In this document: positions 8,294 to 15,846 of the stretch, piece after piece | Layout of the letters: each line of letters starts with the position of its first letter | Numbering within the stretch: the stretch's first letter is position 1 | Source: Sphingobium limneticum | GTDB lineage: Bacteria > Pseudomonadota > Alphaproteobacteria > Sphingomonadales > Sphingomonadaceae | NCBI RefSeq assembly: GCF_008710155.1 | Contig: NZ_VYPZ01000007.1 | Coordinates: 124,001 to 188,000, forward strand | Direction of reading: 5' to 3' | Length of the DNA: 64,000 nt | Notes under the pieces: model-generated | What the model was told of the DNA's origin: nothing | The model's input: the letters and a program-made list of their open reading frames with translations, nothing else | Databases searched by the model: none | Translations under genes and position numbers: made by a program

Positions 8294-9283
8294 TCAGGGC
8301 CGCGCGCCCACATCGCCCTGCCCTACCGTGCCGCTGGCCATTTCCAGCATCCGGTCCAGACTCTTCTTCGCCTGCAACCGCAGCGTCTCGTCCATTTCGA
8401 TGCGCGGCTGCAAGTCGCGGAGCGACAGATACAGCTTCTCCATCGTGTTGAGCGCCATATAGGGGCAGATGTTGCAGTTGCAGTTGCCGTCCGCACCGGG
8501 CGCCCCGATGAAATTCTTGTCCGGCACGGACTTCTGCATCTGGTGGATGATATGCGGTTCGGTCGCCACGATCAGCGTGTCGCCGGGCATCGTCTTGGCA
8601 AAGTCCAGGATGCCGCTGGTCGACCCGACATAATCGGCATGATCGACGATATAGGGCGGACATTCGGGGTGCGCGGCGATCGGCGCATCGGGGTGGACGG
8701 CCTTCAGCTTCAGCAACTCCGTCTCGCTGAACGCCTCATGCACGATGCACACGCCCGGCCACAACAGCATGTCGCGGCCCAGCTTGCGCTTGAGGTACCC
8801 GCCCAGATGCTTGTCGGGGCCGAAGATGATCTTCTGATCCTTAGGGATCTGCGCCAGAATCTTTTCAGCGGACGAAGACGTCACGATGATGTCGGACAGC
8901 GCCTTCACCTCGGCCGAACAGTTGATGTAGCTGAGCGCAATATGATCGGGATGCGCCTCGCGAAACGCTTTGAACTGGGCCGGCGGGCAGCTGTCTTCCA
9001 GGCTGCAACCGGCGTCCATGTCCGGCAGCACGACGATCTTGTCCGGCGACAGGATCTTGGCCGTTTCCGCCATGAAGCGCACGCCGCAGAAAGCGATGAC
9101 GTCGGCGTCCGTCTCCGCCGCCTTGCGCGACAGTTCCAGGCTATCGCCGACGAAATCGGACAGATCCTGAATTTCGGGCGACTGATAATAATGGCCAAGG
9201 ATCACGGCATTGCGCTCCTTGCGCAACCGCTCGATTTCAGCACGCAGGTCGGTGCCCTGCGGAATCCCGGTGAAAGCGTTCAT
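8294..9283 (-). CDS. nadA: Quinolinate synthase A
   Basis: NadA condenses iminoaspartate with dihydroxyacetone phosphate to quinolinate using an oxygen-sensitive [4Fe-4S] cluster. The 329-residue protein shows the family signatures AVILGHYYQSPEIQDLSDFV, VIAFCGVRFMAETAKILSPD, the substrate block MDAGCSLEDSCP, HPECP, and a C-terminal cysteine cluster (GNCNCNICPYMALNTMEKL). The three cluster ligands are expected to be the cysteines in FCGVRFM, WPGVCIVHE and NICPYM. It sits directly upstream of nadC. The enzyme making iminoaspartate (nadB, L-aspartate oxidase, or aspartate dehydrogenase) is not in the window. Confidence 0.98.
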   Translation of the reverse strand: MNAFTGIPQGTDLRAEIERLRKERNAVILGHYYQSPEIQDLSDFVGDSLELSRKAAETDADVIAFCGVRFMAETAKILSPDKIVVLPDMDAGCSLEDSCPPAQFKAFREAHPDHIALSYINCSAEVKALSDIIVTSSSAEKILAQIPKDQKIIFGPDKHLGGYLKRKLGRDMLLWPGVCIVHEAFSETELLKLKAVHPDAPIAAHPECPPYIVDHADYVGSTSGILDFAKTMPGDTLIVATEPHIIHQMQKSVPDKNFIGAPGADGNCNCNICPYMALNTMEKLYLSLRDLQPRIEMDETLRLQAKKSLDRMLEMASGTVGQGDVGARP

Positions 9284-9328
9284 ACCCTGTAACTCCTGCG
9301 TCCCTGCAAAGCGGGCTTACCGCGCGCC

Positions 9329-10060
9329 CTAGCGGGCCTGTCTCCGGTTTGCCAGTACCTCGTTGATCGGTGTGGTGACGTCCCATTGCTCGCGATGATC
9401 CGCCCTGCGCTCCGACGGGAAGGTCACGATCACCCGCGCATCGCCAAAACCCATCGCGGCCAGCGGCGCACTCATCAGCCTGGCCGTCGCATTGCGTCCA
9501 TATTCGCGCGCCTGTGCCATGCGTTCGGGCGACCGGGCGGAGGCTTCCGCCCGCGCCTGCGCATGGGCGGACGCCTTGCGGCTCAATGCCTCGCCCGCCT
9601 CGCGCGTGACGAACATGCCGCTGGTGCGCACCAAAGTCCGGCGCGCTTCGTCCACATTGGCCTTGTCCGGCTTCACGTCCGGCGCGTTCACGATCAGCGT
9701 CCGGCTCTTTGCATCCCATTCCAGATCGCGCGCGGTCAGGCCCGACAGGTCGATGAAATAGTCGACCGAATAGGGCATCTTCACCACCTGGTCGGATTTC
9801 AGCCAGCCAAAGCCGCGCACATCCTGCGCCGTACTCTGGACCACACCGTTCAGCCGCGACACGCGCAGGTCGCTGGTGCCGGCGATCTTTTCGGCGATGA
9901 TCTTCGTCACCGCCGACCCGTCATCCTCCACCGCCACGACATAGTCGCGATTATAGCGCTGCCAGCCGACCAGCATCGCCGCGCCCACGAACAGGATCAG
10001 CAACGCGGCGCCGATCGGCCCGGCATAGCGTTTCAATGCGCCTGTCAACGCATCTGCCAT
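9329..10060 (-). CDS. DUF4230 single-span membrane protein
   Basis: The 243-residue product has an N-terminal transmembrane helix (about residues 16-35, AALLILFVGAAMLVGW) and an extracytoplasmic domain of the DUF4230 type (VQSTAQDVRGFGWLKSDQVV, then KMPYSVDYFIDLSGL, RTLIVNAPDVKPDKANVD). The C-terminal half is rich in alanine and arginine. No enzymatic motif is visible and the family has no assigned function to my knowledge. The start at 10060 overlaps the end of the MBL-fold gene by 16 bp, and the gene ends 45 bp before nadA, so it is inside one operon. Confidence 0.8.
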   Translation of the reverse strand: MADALTGALKRYAGPIGAALLILFVGAAMLVGWQRYNRDYVVAVEDDGSAVTKIIAEKIAGTSDLRVSRLNGVVQSTAQDVRGFGWLKSDQVVKMPYSVDYFIDLSGLTARDLEWDAKSRTLIVNAPDVKPDKANVDEARRTLVRTSGMFVTREAGEALSRKASAHAQARAEASARSPERMAQAREYGRNATARLMSAPLAAMGFGDARVIVTFPSERRADHREQWDVTTPINEVLANRRQAR

Positions 10061-10923
10061 CGACCGTCCCCGGTGGGTTCGGCCAGTCCCCGACCGCCCA
10101 GGTCGATCAGATGCGCCAGCACCGATCGTCCGGCGGCGCCATGCAGGCGCGGATCGACGCCCTTGTACATCTCCGCCACCATGTCCGGGATGGCGCTGTC
10201 GCCATTGCGTTCGAGGAAGCGCAATATCTGCCCCTCCCGCTGCTTGCGATGCCCCATCATCCCGCGCACCAACCGCTGCGGATTCTCGATCGGCTCGCCA
10301 TGGGCCGGGTAATAGACGACATCGTCGCGGCCCAGCAGCAACTGCATGGACCGCATATAATCGGTCATGTCGCCATCGGGCGGCGAAATGACGCTGGTGG
10401 ACCAGCCCATCACATGATCGCCGCTGAACAGCGCCTTTTCCTCCAGCAGGGCGAAACATAGATGGTTGGACGTATGGCCCGGTGTCGCCACCGCCGCCAA
10501 CGTCCATCCCGGACCACTTACCTGATCGCCATCGGCCAGCACTTGGGTTGGCCGATAATCGGCGTCGAAAGCCGCATCCGCGCGCGGCCCGTCATCGTCC
10601 AGCGTCAGCGGCGCGCAACCGATGACCGGCGCGCCGGTCAGGTCGCTCAACGGCCGCGCGGCGGGGCTATGGTCGCGATGGGTATGGGTGCATAATATCG
10701 CCACCACCGGCCGCCCCGCAATCGCGGCGGTCAGCGCCGCCAGATGATCGGCATCGTCCGGCCCCGGGTCGATCACCGCCACCGCCTGCGCGCCGACGAT
10801 ATAGGTCTGCGTGCCCGTATAGGTGAAAGGCGACGGATTGGGCGCCAGCACGCGATGAACCAGAGGGCTGAGCGCCATCATGACGCCGGTCGGCAGGTCG
10901 GCCGGATCGAAGGGAGGTGCCAT
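10045..10923 (-). CDS. MBL-fold metallo-hydrolase (LACTB2/RNase Z-like)
   Basis: The 292-residue protein has the metallo-beta-lactamase fold signature THTHRDHSPAARPLSDLTGA (HxHxDH metal motif), preceded by the usual beta strands (TQTYIVGAQAVAVIDPGPDD) and followed by VAVATPGHTSNHLCFALLEE and LFSGDHVMGW with further metal ligands. A C-terminal winged-helix-like tail (HLIDLGGRGLAEPTGDGRWQ) resembles the LACTB2 subgroup, which includes endoribonucleases and hydrolases. The physiological substrate is unknown. The ATG at 10923 is chosen because GGGTGG precedes it; an ATG 18 bases further upstream is possible. It is the first gene of the minus-strand operon ending with RNase T2. Confidence 0.85.
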   Translation of the reverse strand: MAPPFDPADLPTGVMMALSPLVHRVLAPNPSPFTYTGTQTYIVGAQAVAVIDPGPDDADHLAALTAAIAGRPVVAILCTHTHRDHSPAARPLSDLTGAPVIGCAPLTLDDDGPRADAAFDADYRPTQVLADGDQVSGPGWTLAAVATPGHTSNHLCFALLEEKALFSGDHVMGWSTSVISPPDGDMTDYMRSMQLLLGRDDVVYYPAHGEPIENPQRLVRGMMGHRKQREGQILRFLERNGDSAIPDMVAEMYKGVDPRLHGAAGRSVLAHLIDLGGRGLAEPTGDGRWQMR

Positions 10924-11024
10924 GCCCACCCATGTGCCCATTTACGCGCGGATTTCAAGGGTGGGCGGCGGGGCAATCGCCGAGGCGGCATGTCTTGAAA
11001 CAGCAAAAGCGAGACTTAGCTTGG

Positions 11025-11114
11025 TCGTCACCCCGGACTTGATCCGGGGCCCCGCTTTTCTGGACGCAGCGTACCGCGAGAGAAGCGGGATGCCGGGTCA
11101 AGCCCGGCATGACG
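11025..11114. repeat. Palindromic GTCA-CCCGG repeat pair
   Basis: About 90 bp with two hairpins in opposite orientation: CGTCACCCCGGACTTGATCC at the left and the complementary style ATGCCGGGTCAAGCCCGG followed by CATGACG at the right end. A half copy with the same left hairpin lies at 61410. Such REP-like elements are common between genes of alphaproteobacteria. Confidence 0.75.
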
Positions 11115-11158
11115 AAAGAGGGTATGACTGCAATCGACCAAAGTCGAACGCCCCTTTG

Positions 11159-11317
11159 ACCCTCTCCCGCCTTCGCGGGAGAGGCAACGAAGACTTGGCA
11201 GCCTGCTGCCTAGTCGCAGTCGGTGAGGGTCTTTTTTTTCTTTCTGACCAAGCACTCTCTGCCAGCAAGAAAAAGGCCCTCACCCAACCCTCTCCCGTGA
11301 AAAACGGGAGAGGGTTA
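11159..11317. repeat. Composite palindromic repeat with CAGACTTGGCAGC-type core
   Basis: A long imperfect inverted structure. It begins with a CCTCTCCCG/CGGGAGAGG hairpin, carries a core ACTTGGCAGCCTGCTGCC followed by TAGTCG, then GGTGAGGG, and after a T-rich stretch (11231-11243) returns with CCCTCACCCAACCCTCTCCC and a second hairpin. A sister copy lies at 41165-41345. Together with the previous repeat it fills most of the 570 bp gap before xerC; I see no gene in this gap. Confidence 0.75.
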
Positions 11318-11512
11318 AGGCAAGCAGCCATTCCGCTAGCTACCCCTACCCGCCGTTCAACTGTCCTACTCCGCCCCTCTCTGCTATGCTTCCCCCATGC
11401 CGACGCCGCACCCCTCCTCACCCTCGCCCACCTCGCAACAATATGTCCAACTCCTGTTCCAAAATGTCGCATTCAGGGGGAAATGTGCGAAGTTAAGCGC
11501 GGCTTTTCCAAC

Positions 11513-12403
11513 ATGAGCGCTGCCCTCCCCGAACGCTGGCGCCAGCATCTCGCGCTTGATCGGCGCCGTTCCACCCACACCGTGCGCGCCTATATCGCCA
11601 CGGCGGAGCGGTTGATCGCCTTCCTCGCGGAGCATCGCGGGGAAGCCGTCACCGCCACCATGCTCGCCAGCCTCGATCAGGCCGACCTGCGCGCTTTCCT
11701 GTCCAGCCGCCGCGCCGACGGCATCGGCAACCTGTCCGCCGCGCGTGAACTGTCCGCCGTGCGCGGTTTCCTGAATTTCGTCGGCGGCGACGATGCCCGC
11801 GTGCCGCATCTCAAAGGCCCACGGGTCAAGCGTGGCCTACCCCGCCCCATCTCCCCCGACGAAGCGATCGCGCTGGCGCAGGATATCGCCGAAACCGCCC
11901 GCGACGGCTGGATCGGCGCACGCGACTGGGCGGTGCTGTTGCTGCTCTATGGCGCGGGCCTGCGCATCGGGGAGGCGATGGGCCTGAACGGCGACATTTT
12001 GCCGCTGGCCGATACGCTGCGCGTCACCGGCAAGCGGAACAAGACCCGCATCGTGCCCTTGCTGCCGCAGGTGCGCGACGCGATCACCGCCTATCTCGAC
12101 CTCTGCCCCTATCCGCCGGCCCGAGACGAGCCTTTGTTCCGGGGTGCGCGCGGAGGGCCGCTTTCCCCCGCGCTGATCCGCCGCGCAGTGCAGGGCGCGC
12201 GCGGGCGCCTCGGCCTGTCGGACCGCACCACGCCGCATGCGCTACGCCATAGTTTCGCGACCCATCTGCTCGGCCGCGGCGCGGACCTGCGCTCCCTTCA
12301 GGAACTGCTAGGCCATGCCAGCCTGTCCTCGACCCAAATCTACACGCAGGTCGATGCCGCCCATCTGCTCGACATCTACCGCAACGCCCACCCGCGCGCC
12401 TGA
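11513..12403 (+). CDS. xerC: Tyrosine recombinase XerC
   Basis: XerC acts with XerD at dif sites to resolve chromosome dimers. The 296-residue protein has the N-terminal SAM-like DNA-binding domain (HLALDRRRSTHTVRAYIATA) and the catalytic domain with all active-site residues in order: Arg151 (YGAGLRIGEAMGL), Lys174 (TGKRNKTRIVPL), His242 and Arg245 (HALRHSFATHLL), His268 (ELLGHASLSST) and Tyr277 (QIYTQVDAAHL). No prophage or integron features surround it, so it is the housekeeping enzyme rather than an integrase. A second in-frame ATG at 11483 has a better Shine-Dalgarno (AGGGGGA) and would add ten residues; the choice between the two starts is open. Confidence 0.95.
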   Translation: MSAALPERWRQHLALDRRRSTHTVRAYIATAERLIAFLAEHRGEAVTATMLASLDQADLRAFLSSRRADGIGNLSAARELSAVRGFLNFVGGDDARVPHLKGPRVKRGLPRPISPDEAIALAQDIAETARDGWIGARDWAVLLLLYGAGLRIGEAMGLNGDILPLADTLRVTGKRNKTRIVPLLPQVRDAITAYLDLCPYPPARDEPLFRGARGGPLSPALIRRAVQGARGRLGLSDRTTPHALRHSFATHLLGRGADLRSLQELLGHASLSSTQIYTQVDAAHLLDIYRNAHPRA

Positions 12404-12468
12404 AATCGCCTTATATCGGCCGCAATCGCAGGACAGCTTGCATCTTCCTCGGCCCGAAGGGGAATGCG

Positions 12469-12765
12469 ATGATGCTGCGTCTGATATTGGCCCTGCAAAG
12501 CGTCGGCGCCGCCGACATTCCTGCCGATTTCGACCTGAAGAAGGTGAAGCCCTCACCTGACGCCAACGCCATCGTCGTCACCGCGCGCCGCCAGAGCCAG
12601 CGGGTCGATAACGAGCCTGTCCCATTGAATAGCGAACCGCCACTCGGCCGCGCGGAAATGGGGCTGTTCGGCAAGGTGAAGGGCAATGTCCGTGCCGAAA
12701 GCCAAAGCTTCAGCAACGGCACCACCTCCCAACGGGTGATGGTGGGGGTGAAGATCCCCTTCTAG
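12469..12765 (+). CDS. Small hypothetical protein with hydrophobic N-terminus
   Basis: A 98-residue product I do not recognise. It begins with a short hydrophobic segment (MMLRLILALQSVGAADIPAD) that could be a signal peptide with cleavage near GAA, followed by a polar region (NAIVVTARRQSQRVDNEPVP) whose VVTARR string resembles the start of TonB-dependent receptor plugs. It ends in a hydrophobic-aromatic tail (TTSQRVMVGVKIPF), as in small outer-membrane-associated proteins. AAGGGGAA precedes tandem ATG codons. Its stop codon interlocks with that of the convergent dedA gene at a CTAG, which supports it being a real gene. Confidence 0.65.
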   Translation: MMLRLILALQSVGAADIPADFDLKKVKPSPDANAIVVTARRQSQRVDNEPVPLNSEPPLGRAEMGLFGKVKGNVRAESQSFSNGTTSQRVMVGVKIPF

Positions 12766-13361
12766 CCTTTGGGCCGCCAGGTCGCGAGCCGCCAGAGATA
12801 GAGCAGCACCGCCCCGACGACGCAGGCGGTCGCAGCCGGCCCGACATAATGATCGATGTTGCGGAAATTCTGCCCCAGCACATAGCCGGCATAGGCCAGG
12901 ATGACGTTCCAGATCAGCGCCCCGCCGGTGGTCCACAACAGGAAACGGACATGCCCCATGCGGAACAGCCCGGCCGGCAGCGATATCATCGTGCGGAACG
13001 CCGGCATGAAGCGAAACACGAAGACGACGATCTGGCCATATTTGCCGAACAGCCGGTCCAGCGCCTCGACATCGCGCCATTCCAGCGTCGCCCAGCGGCC
13101 ATAGCGATCGACCAATGGCTTCAACCGGGCAAAGCCCAGCATATGGCCGACCAGATACCAGAAATAATTGCCGATGGTGGTGCCGATGGTGCCGGCCAGC
13201 AGCAGCCATTCCATCGCCATCCGCCCCTGGCCGACGCGAATGCCACCAATGCCCATGATCAGTTCGGACGGGATCGGCGGAAAGACATTTTCCAGGATCA
13301 TCAGAAAGAAGATCCCCCAATATCCACCCGCGTCGATCAGGCGGAGCACCCAGTCGGTCAT
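12762..13361 (-). CDS. DedA family membrane protein
   Basis: The 199-residue protein has the DedA/SNARE-associated (VTT) fold signatures: GYWGIFFLMILENVFPPIPS near the N-terminus, with the conserved acidic and proline residues, TIGTTIGNYFWYLVGHMLGF and RLFGKYGQIVVFVFRFMPAF, followed by R-M-I-S-L-P-A-G. Several membrane helices cover most of the length. DedA proteins move phospholipids or undecaprenyl phosphate across the inner membrane and support proton-motive-force homeostasis; which lipid this paralogue handles cannot be read here. It is convergent with the small upstream gene and is followed on the other side by a palindromic repeat. Confidence 0.93.
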   Translation of the reverse strand: MTDWVLRLIDAGGYWGIFFLMILENVFPPIPSELIMGIGGIRVGQGRMAMEWLLLAGTIGTTIGNYFWYLVGHMLGFARLKPLVDRYGRWATLEWRDVEALDRLFGKYGQIVVFVFRFMPAFRTMISLPAGLFRMGHVRFLLWTTGGALIWNVILAYAGYVLGQNFRNIDHYVGPAATACVVGAVLLYLWRLATWRPKG

Positions 13362-13371
13362 ATCCCTAAAC

Positions 13372-13483
13372 CCGTTCGTGCTGAATAGAGGCTGAGCCTG
13401 TCGAAGCCTCGTATCGAAGCGTCACGCAAAAAATCCTTCGATACGCCATTTCGACAGGCTCAATGGCTACTCAGGACGAACGG
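13372..13483. repeat. Palindromic element with CCGTTCGTGCTGA ends, copy 1
   Basis: About 112 bp with 13 bp terminal inverted repeats (CCGTTCGTGCTGA at the left; TCAGGACGAACGG at the right, one mismatch) and inner inverted repeats GAGCCTGTCGAAGC / TCGACAGGCTC and CGTATCGAAG / CTTCGATACG. It contains no coding capacity and looks like a miniature palindromic mobile element. It lies immediately downstream of gshB. Confidence 0.85.
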
Positions 13484-13502
13484 TTGAACGGGGTGCATGG
13501 CC

Positions 13503-14477
13503 TCACGCCGCCGCCCGCGCTGCCAATCGCGCGTCGATCGCATCCCAGATCAGCCCGCCCGTATCCGTGCCGTCGAACGCGTCGATCGACACGATGCCGG
13601 TCGGCGAGGTCACGTTGATTTCGGTCAGCCATTCGCCGCCGATCACGTCGATCCCCACGAACAACAGCCCGCGCGCCTTGAGTTCCGGGCCAAGCGCGGC
13701 GCAGATTTCGCGCTCCTTATCGGTCAATTCGGTCTTGGCCGCCGATCCGCCGACAGCCAGGTTCGATCGGATCTCACCCTTGCCCGGAATGCGGTTGACC
13801 GCGCCCGCGACCTCTCCGTCGATCAGCACGATCCGCTTGTCGCCTTCCGCGACGCCGGGGATGAAGGCCTGCACCATGAAGGGTTCGACCCATGACGCGT
13901 TGAAGAGTTCCACCAGCGACGACAGGTTCGCGCCGTTGCTGCCGACATGGAACACCGCCACGCCGCCATTGCCGTACAAAGGCTTCACCACGATCTCGCC
14001 ATGCTCGGCCAGAAACGTCTTCACCTGGGCCAGGTCGCGAGTGATCATCGTTGGCGGCATGAAGCGCGCATAATCCAGCACGAACAGTTTTTCAGGCGCG
14101 TTGCGGACGCTGGCGGGATCGTTCACCACCAAAGTCTCATCCTGCACCCGTTCCAGCAAATGGGTGGCCGTGATGTAGCTGAGGTCGAAGGGCGGATCCT
14201 GCCGCATCCACACGACATCGACGTCGCGGCCCAGATCCAGCAGCTCCGGCTCACCGAACGCGAAATGGTCGCCCTGCACCTTTTGCACCTTCACCGGCCG
14301 CGCCTGCGCCAGCACCCGGCCGTCGCGGAAGGTCAGGTCCGGCGCCAGATAATGATAGAGCCTGTGCCCCCGCGCCTGCGCCGCCAGCATGATGTGGAAG
14401 GTCGAATCGCCCCCGATCTTGATCCCCTCCATGGGGTCCATCTGCATCGCGACGGTCAGGGGGTTGAGTTCGGTCAT
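13503..14477 (-). CDS. gshB: Glutathione synthetase
   Basis: GshB ligates glycine to gamma-glutamylcysteine with ATP in the cytoplasm, the last step of glutathione synthesis. The 324-residue protein has the family hallmarks: MQMDPMEGIKIGGDSTFHIM at the start, VVWMRQDPPFDLSYITATHL, the ATP-grasp region EIVVKPLYGNGGVAVFHVGS, LIDGEVAGAVNRIPGKGEIR and the metal/substrate block FVGIDVIGGEWLTEINVTSP. The ATG at 14477 is the family start. The gene is bracketed on both sides by copies of the same palindromic element (13372-13483 and 14499-14614) in the same orientation, so its promoter must lie within or beyond the upstream copy. Confidence 0.97.
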   Translation of the reverse strand: MTELNPLTVAMQMDPMEGIKIGGDSTFHIMLAAQARGHRLYHYLAPDLTFRDGRVLAQARPVKVQKVQGDHFAFGEPELLDLGRDVDVVWMRQDPPFDLSYITATHLLERVQDETLVVNDPASVRNAPEKLFVLDYARFMPPTMITRDLAQVKTFLAEHGEIVVKPLYGNGGVAVFHVGSNGANLSSLVELFNASWVEPFMVQAFIPGVAEGDKRIVLIDGEVAGAVNRIPGKGEIRSNLAVGGSAAKTELTDKEREICAALGPELKARGLLFVGIDVIGGEWLTEINVTSPTGIVSIDAFDGTDTGGLIWDAIDARLAARAAA

Positions 14478-14498
14478 GCGCGCGGCTTCCTTCCATAT

Positions 14499-14614
14499 CC
14501 GTTCGTGCTGAGTAGGGACTGAGCGAAGCCGAAGTCCCGTATCGAAGCATCGCCCAGCACCCATCCTTCGATACGCCACCTCGACTTAGCTCGGCGGCAA
14601 CTCAGGACGAACGG
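14499..14614. repeat. Palindromic element with CCGTTCGTGCTGA ends, copy 2
   Basis: About 116 bp, same terminal inverted repeats as copy 1 (CCGTTCGTGCTGA and TCAGGACGAACGG) and the same inner CGTATCGAAG / CTTCGATACG arms, but a different version of the middle arms (GAGCGAAGCCGAAG against CTCGACTTAGCTCGG). It lies between gshB and yraN. Confidence 0.85.
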
Positions 14615-14627
14615 GGAAGCGAGACGC

Positions 14628-14981
14628 CTATCCCCCATGCCAGACATTGGCCAGATGGCGCGGCGCGCGGCCCGGCGCAAGGAGGATGACGTCGATTCGC
14701 ATATCATCGCCCGGTTTCGCCAGATCATGCCACAATATTTCCGCCGCCGCTGCGACCCGCGCCAGCCTGCGCTCGTCGATCGCCAGGTTGAGGTCCGCCG
14801 CACTCCCCCGCGCCTTCACCTCGACGAAGGCGATCATGCTGCCGCGTCGCGCGACCAGATCGACCTCGCCCGCCGGGGTCCGCATGCGGCGGCCCACAAT
14901 CTGCCAGCCTTTCAGCCGCAGCCACCAGGCGGCGATGCGTTCGGCCTGACGCCCGCGCTTCTCCGCCTGCTGTTTGCTCAT
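14628..14981 (-). CDS. yraN: YraN family (UPF0102) endonuclease-fold protein
   Basis: This 117-residue protein matches the UPF0102/YraN family: GRQAERIAAWWLRLKGWQIV, then the restriction-endonuclease-like core RTPAGEVDLVARRGSMIAFV with EVKARG. The E-V-D...E-V-K pattern is the predicted nuclease site; the cellular role is unclear. Its start overlaps the rsmI stop by 4 bp, and yraN next to rsmI/yraL and lppC/yraM is a conserved neighbourhood in proteobacteria. Confidence 0.92.
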   Translation of the reverse strand: MSKQQAEKRGRQAERIAAWWLRLKGWQIVGRRMRTPAGEVDLVARRGSMIAFVEVKARGSAADLNLAIDERRLARVAAAAEILWHDLAKPGDDMRIDVILLAPGRAPRHLANVWHGG

Positions 14982-15835
14982 TCCTCGGCTTCCGCGGCCT
15001 TCAATTCCGTCGCCCGGTCGTAGAGCGTCCGCCGGTCCAGACCCAGCTTCTTCGCCACCTCGCCCGCCGCCTTCGATACCGGCAACCGCGTCAGCGCCTC
15101 GAGCAACGCCGCGTCGGCATCTTCCGCGCTCGCCGGTGGTGCTTCTCCGGGCGGTCCGACGGTCACGACGATCTCCCCCTTGGGCGGCGCATCGGCGTAG
15201 CGGGCGGACAATTCGGTCAACGTCCCCGTCGCCGTCTCCTCGAACGTCTTGCTGATTTCCCGGCTGACCGCAGCATCCCGGTCGCCCAGATGCGCGGCCA
15301 TCGACGCCAGACTGTCCGACAGGCGCGGCCCGCTTTCGTAAAAGACCAAGGTCGCCCGCAGCGCCGCCACCTCGTCCAGCGCATCACCCCGCGCCTTCGC
15401 CTTGCTGGGCAGGAAACCCATGAACAGGAAACGATCGGTCGGCAGCCCCGACAGCGTCAGCGCCGCGATCGCCGCGCTGGGGCCGGGCAGGGTCGTGATC
15501 CTGCGCCCCGCCGCCCGCGCGTCGCGCACCAGCTTATACCCCGGATCGGAAATCAGCGGCGTCCCCGCATCCGAAAGCAAGGCGACCGATTCGTGGCCCA
15601 TCCGCTCCACCAGTCGCTGCCGCACATTTTCCGCGCTATGATCATGATAGGGGACCATCGGCCGGTCCGACCCGGCATGGCGCAGCAGGCGCGCGCTCAC
15701 CCGTGTATCTTCCACGGCGACCACATCGGCCAACCGCAGGACTTCCGCCCCGCGCGGCGTAAGGTCACCAAGGTTGCCGATTGGCCCCGCCACGATATAA
15801 AGCCCGGGTTCAAGCCCTGAAGGTTCAGTTTCCAT
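14978..15835 (-). CDS. rsmI: 16S rRNA (cytidine(1402)-2'-O)-methyltransferase
   Basis: RsmI methylates the ribose of C1402 in the decoding centre of 16S rRNA using SAM. The 285-residue protein starts with LYIVAGPIGNLGDLTPRGAE, carries the tetrapyrrole-methylase-type SAM pocket (VAVEDTRVSARLLRHAG, then LLSDAGTPLISDPGYKLVRD) and GPSAAIAALTLSGLPTDRFL, and ends with the C-terminal helical domain of the family (AKKLGLDRRTLYDRATELKA). The start codon lies only 11 bp from the divergent lppC start. Confidence 0.97.
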   Translation of the reverse strand: METEPSGLEPGLYIVAGPIGNLGDLTPRGAEVLRLADVVAVEDTRVSARLLRHAGSDRPMVPYHDHSAENVRQRLVERMGHESVALLSDAGTPLISDPGYKLVRDARAAGRRITTLPGPSAAIAALTLSGLPTDRFLFMGFLPSKAKARGDALDEVAALRATLVFYESGPRLSDSLASMAAHLGDRDAAVSREISKTFEETATGTLTELSARYADAPPKGEIVVTVGPPGEAPPASAEDADAALLEALTRLPVSKAAGEVAKKLGLDRRTLYDRATELKAAEAEE

Positions 15836-15846
15836 AAGGACGCCAG

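Noticed and set aside
11231..11243. T-rich stretch as a rho-independent terminator
   Set aside because: It lies in the middle of a composite repeat, and no gene ends close upstream on the plus strand.
11025..11317. Repeated hairpins as a CRISPR array
   Set aside because: The repeats are palindromic, of different types and not regularly spaced, and no cas genes are present.
11513..12403. Tyrosine recombinase as a sign of an integrated element
   Set aside because: Sequence and length fit housekeeping XerC, and no attachment-site repeats, tRNA gene, excisionase or phage genes are near.
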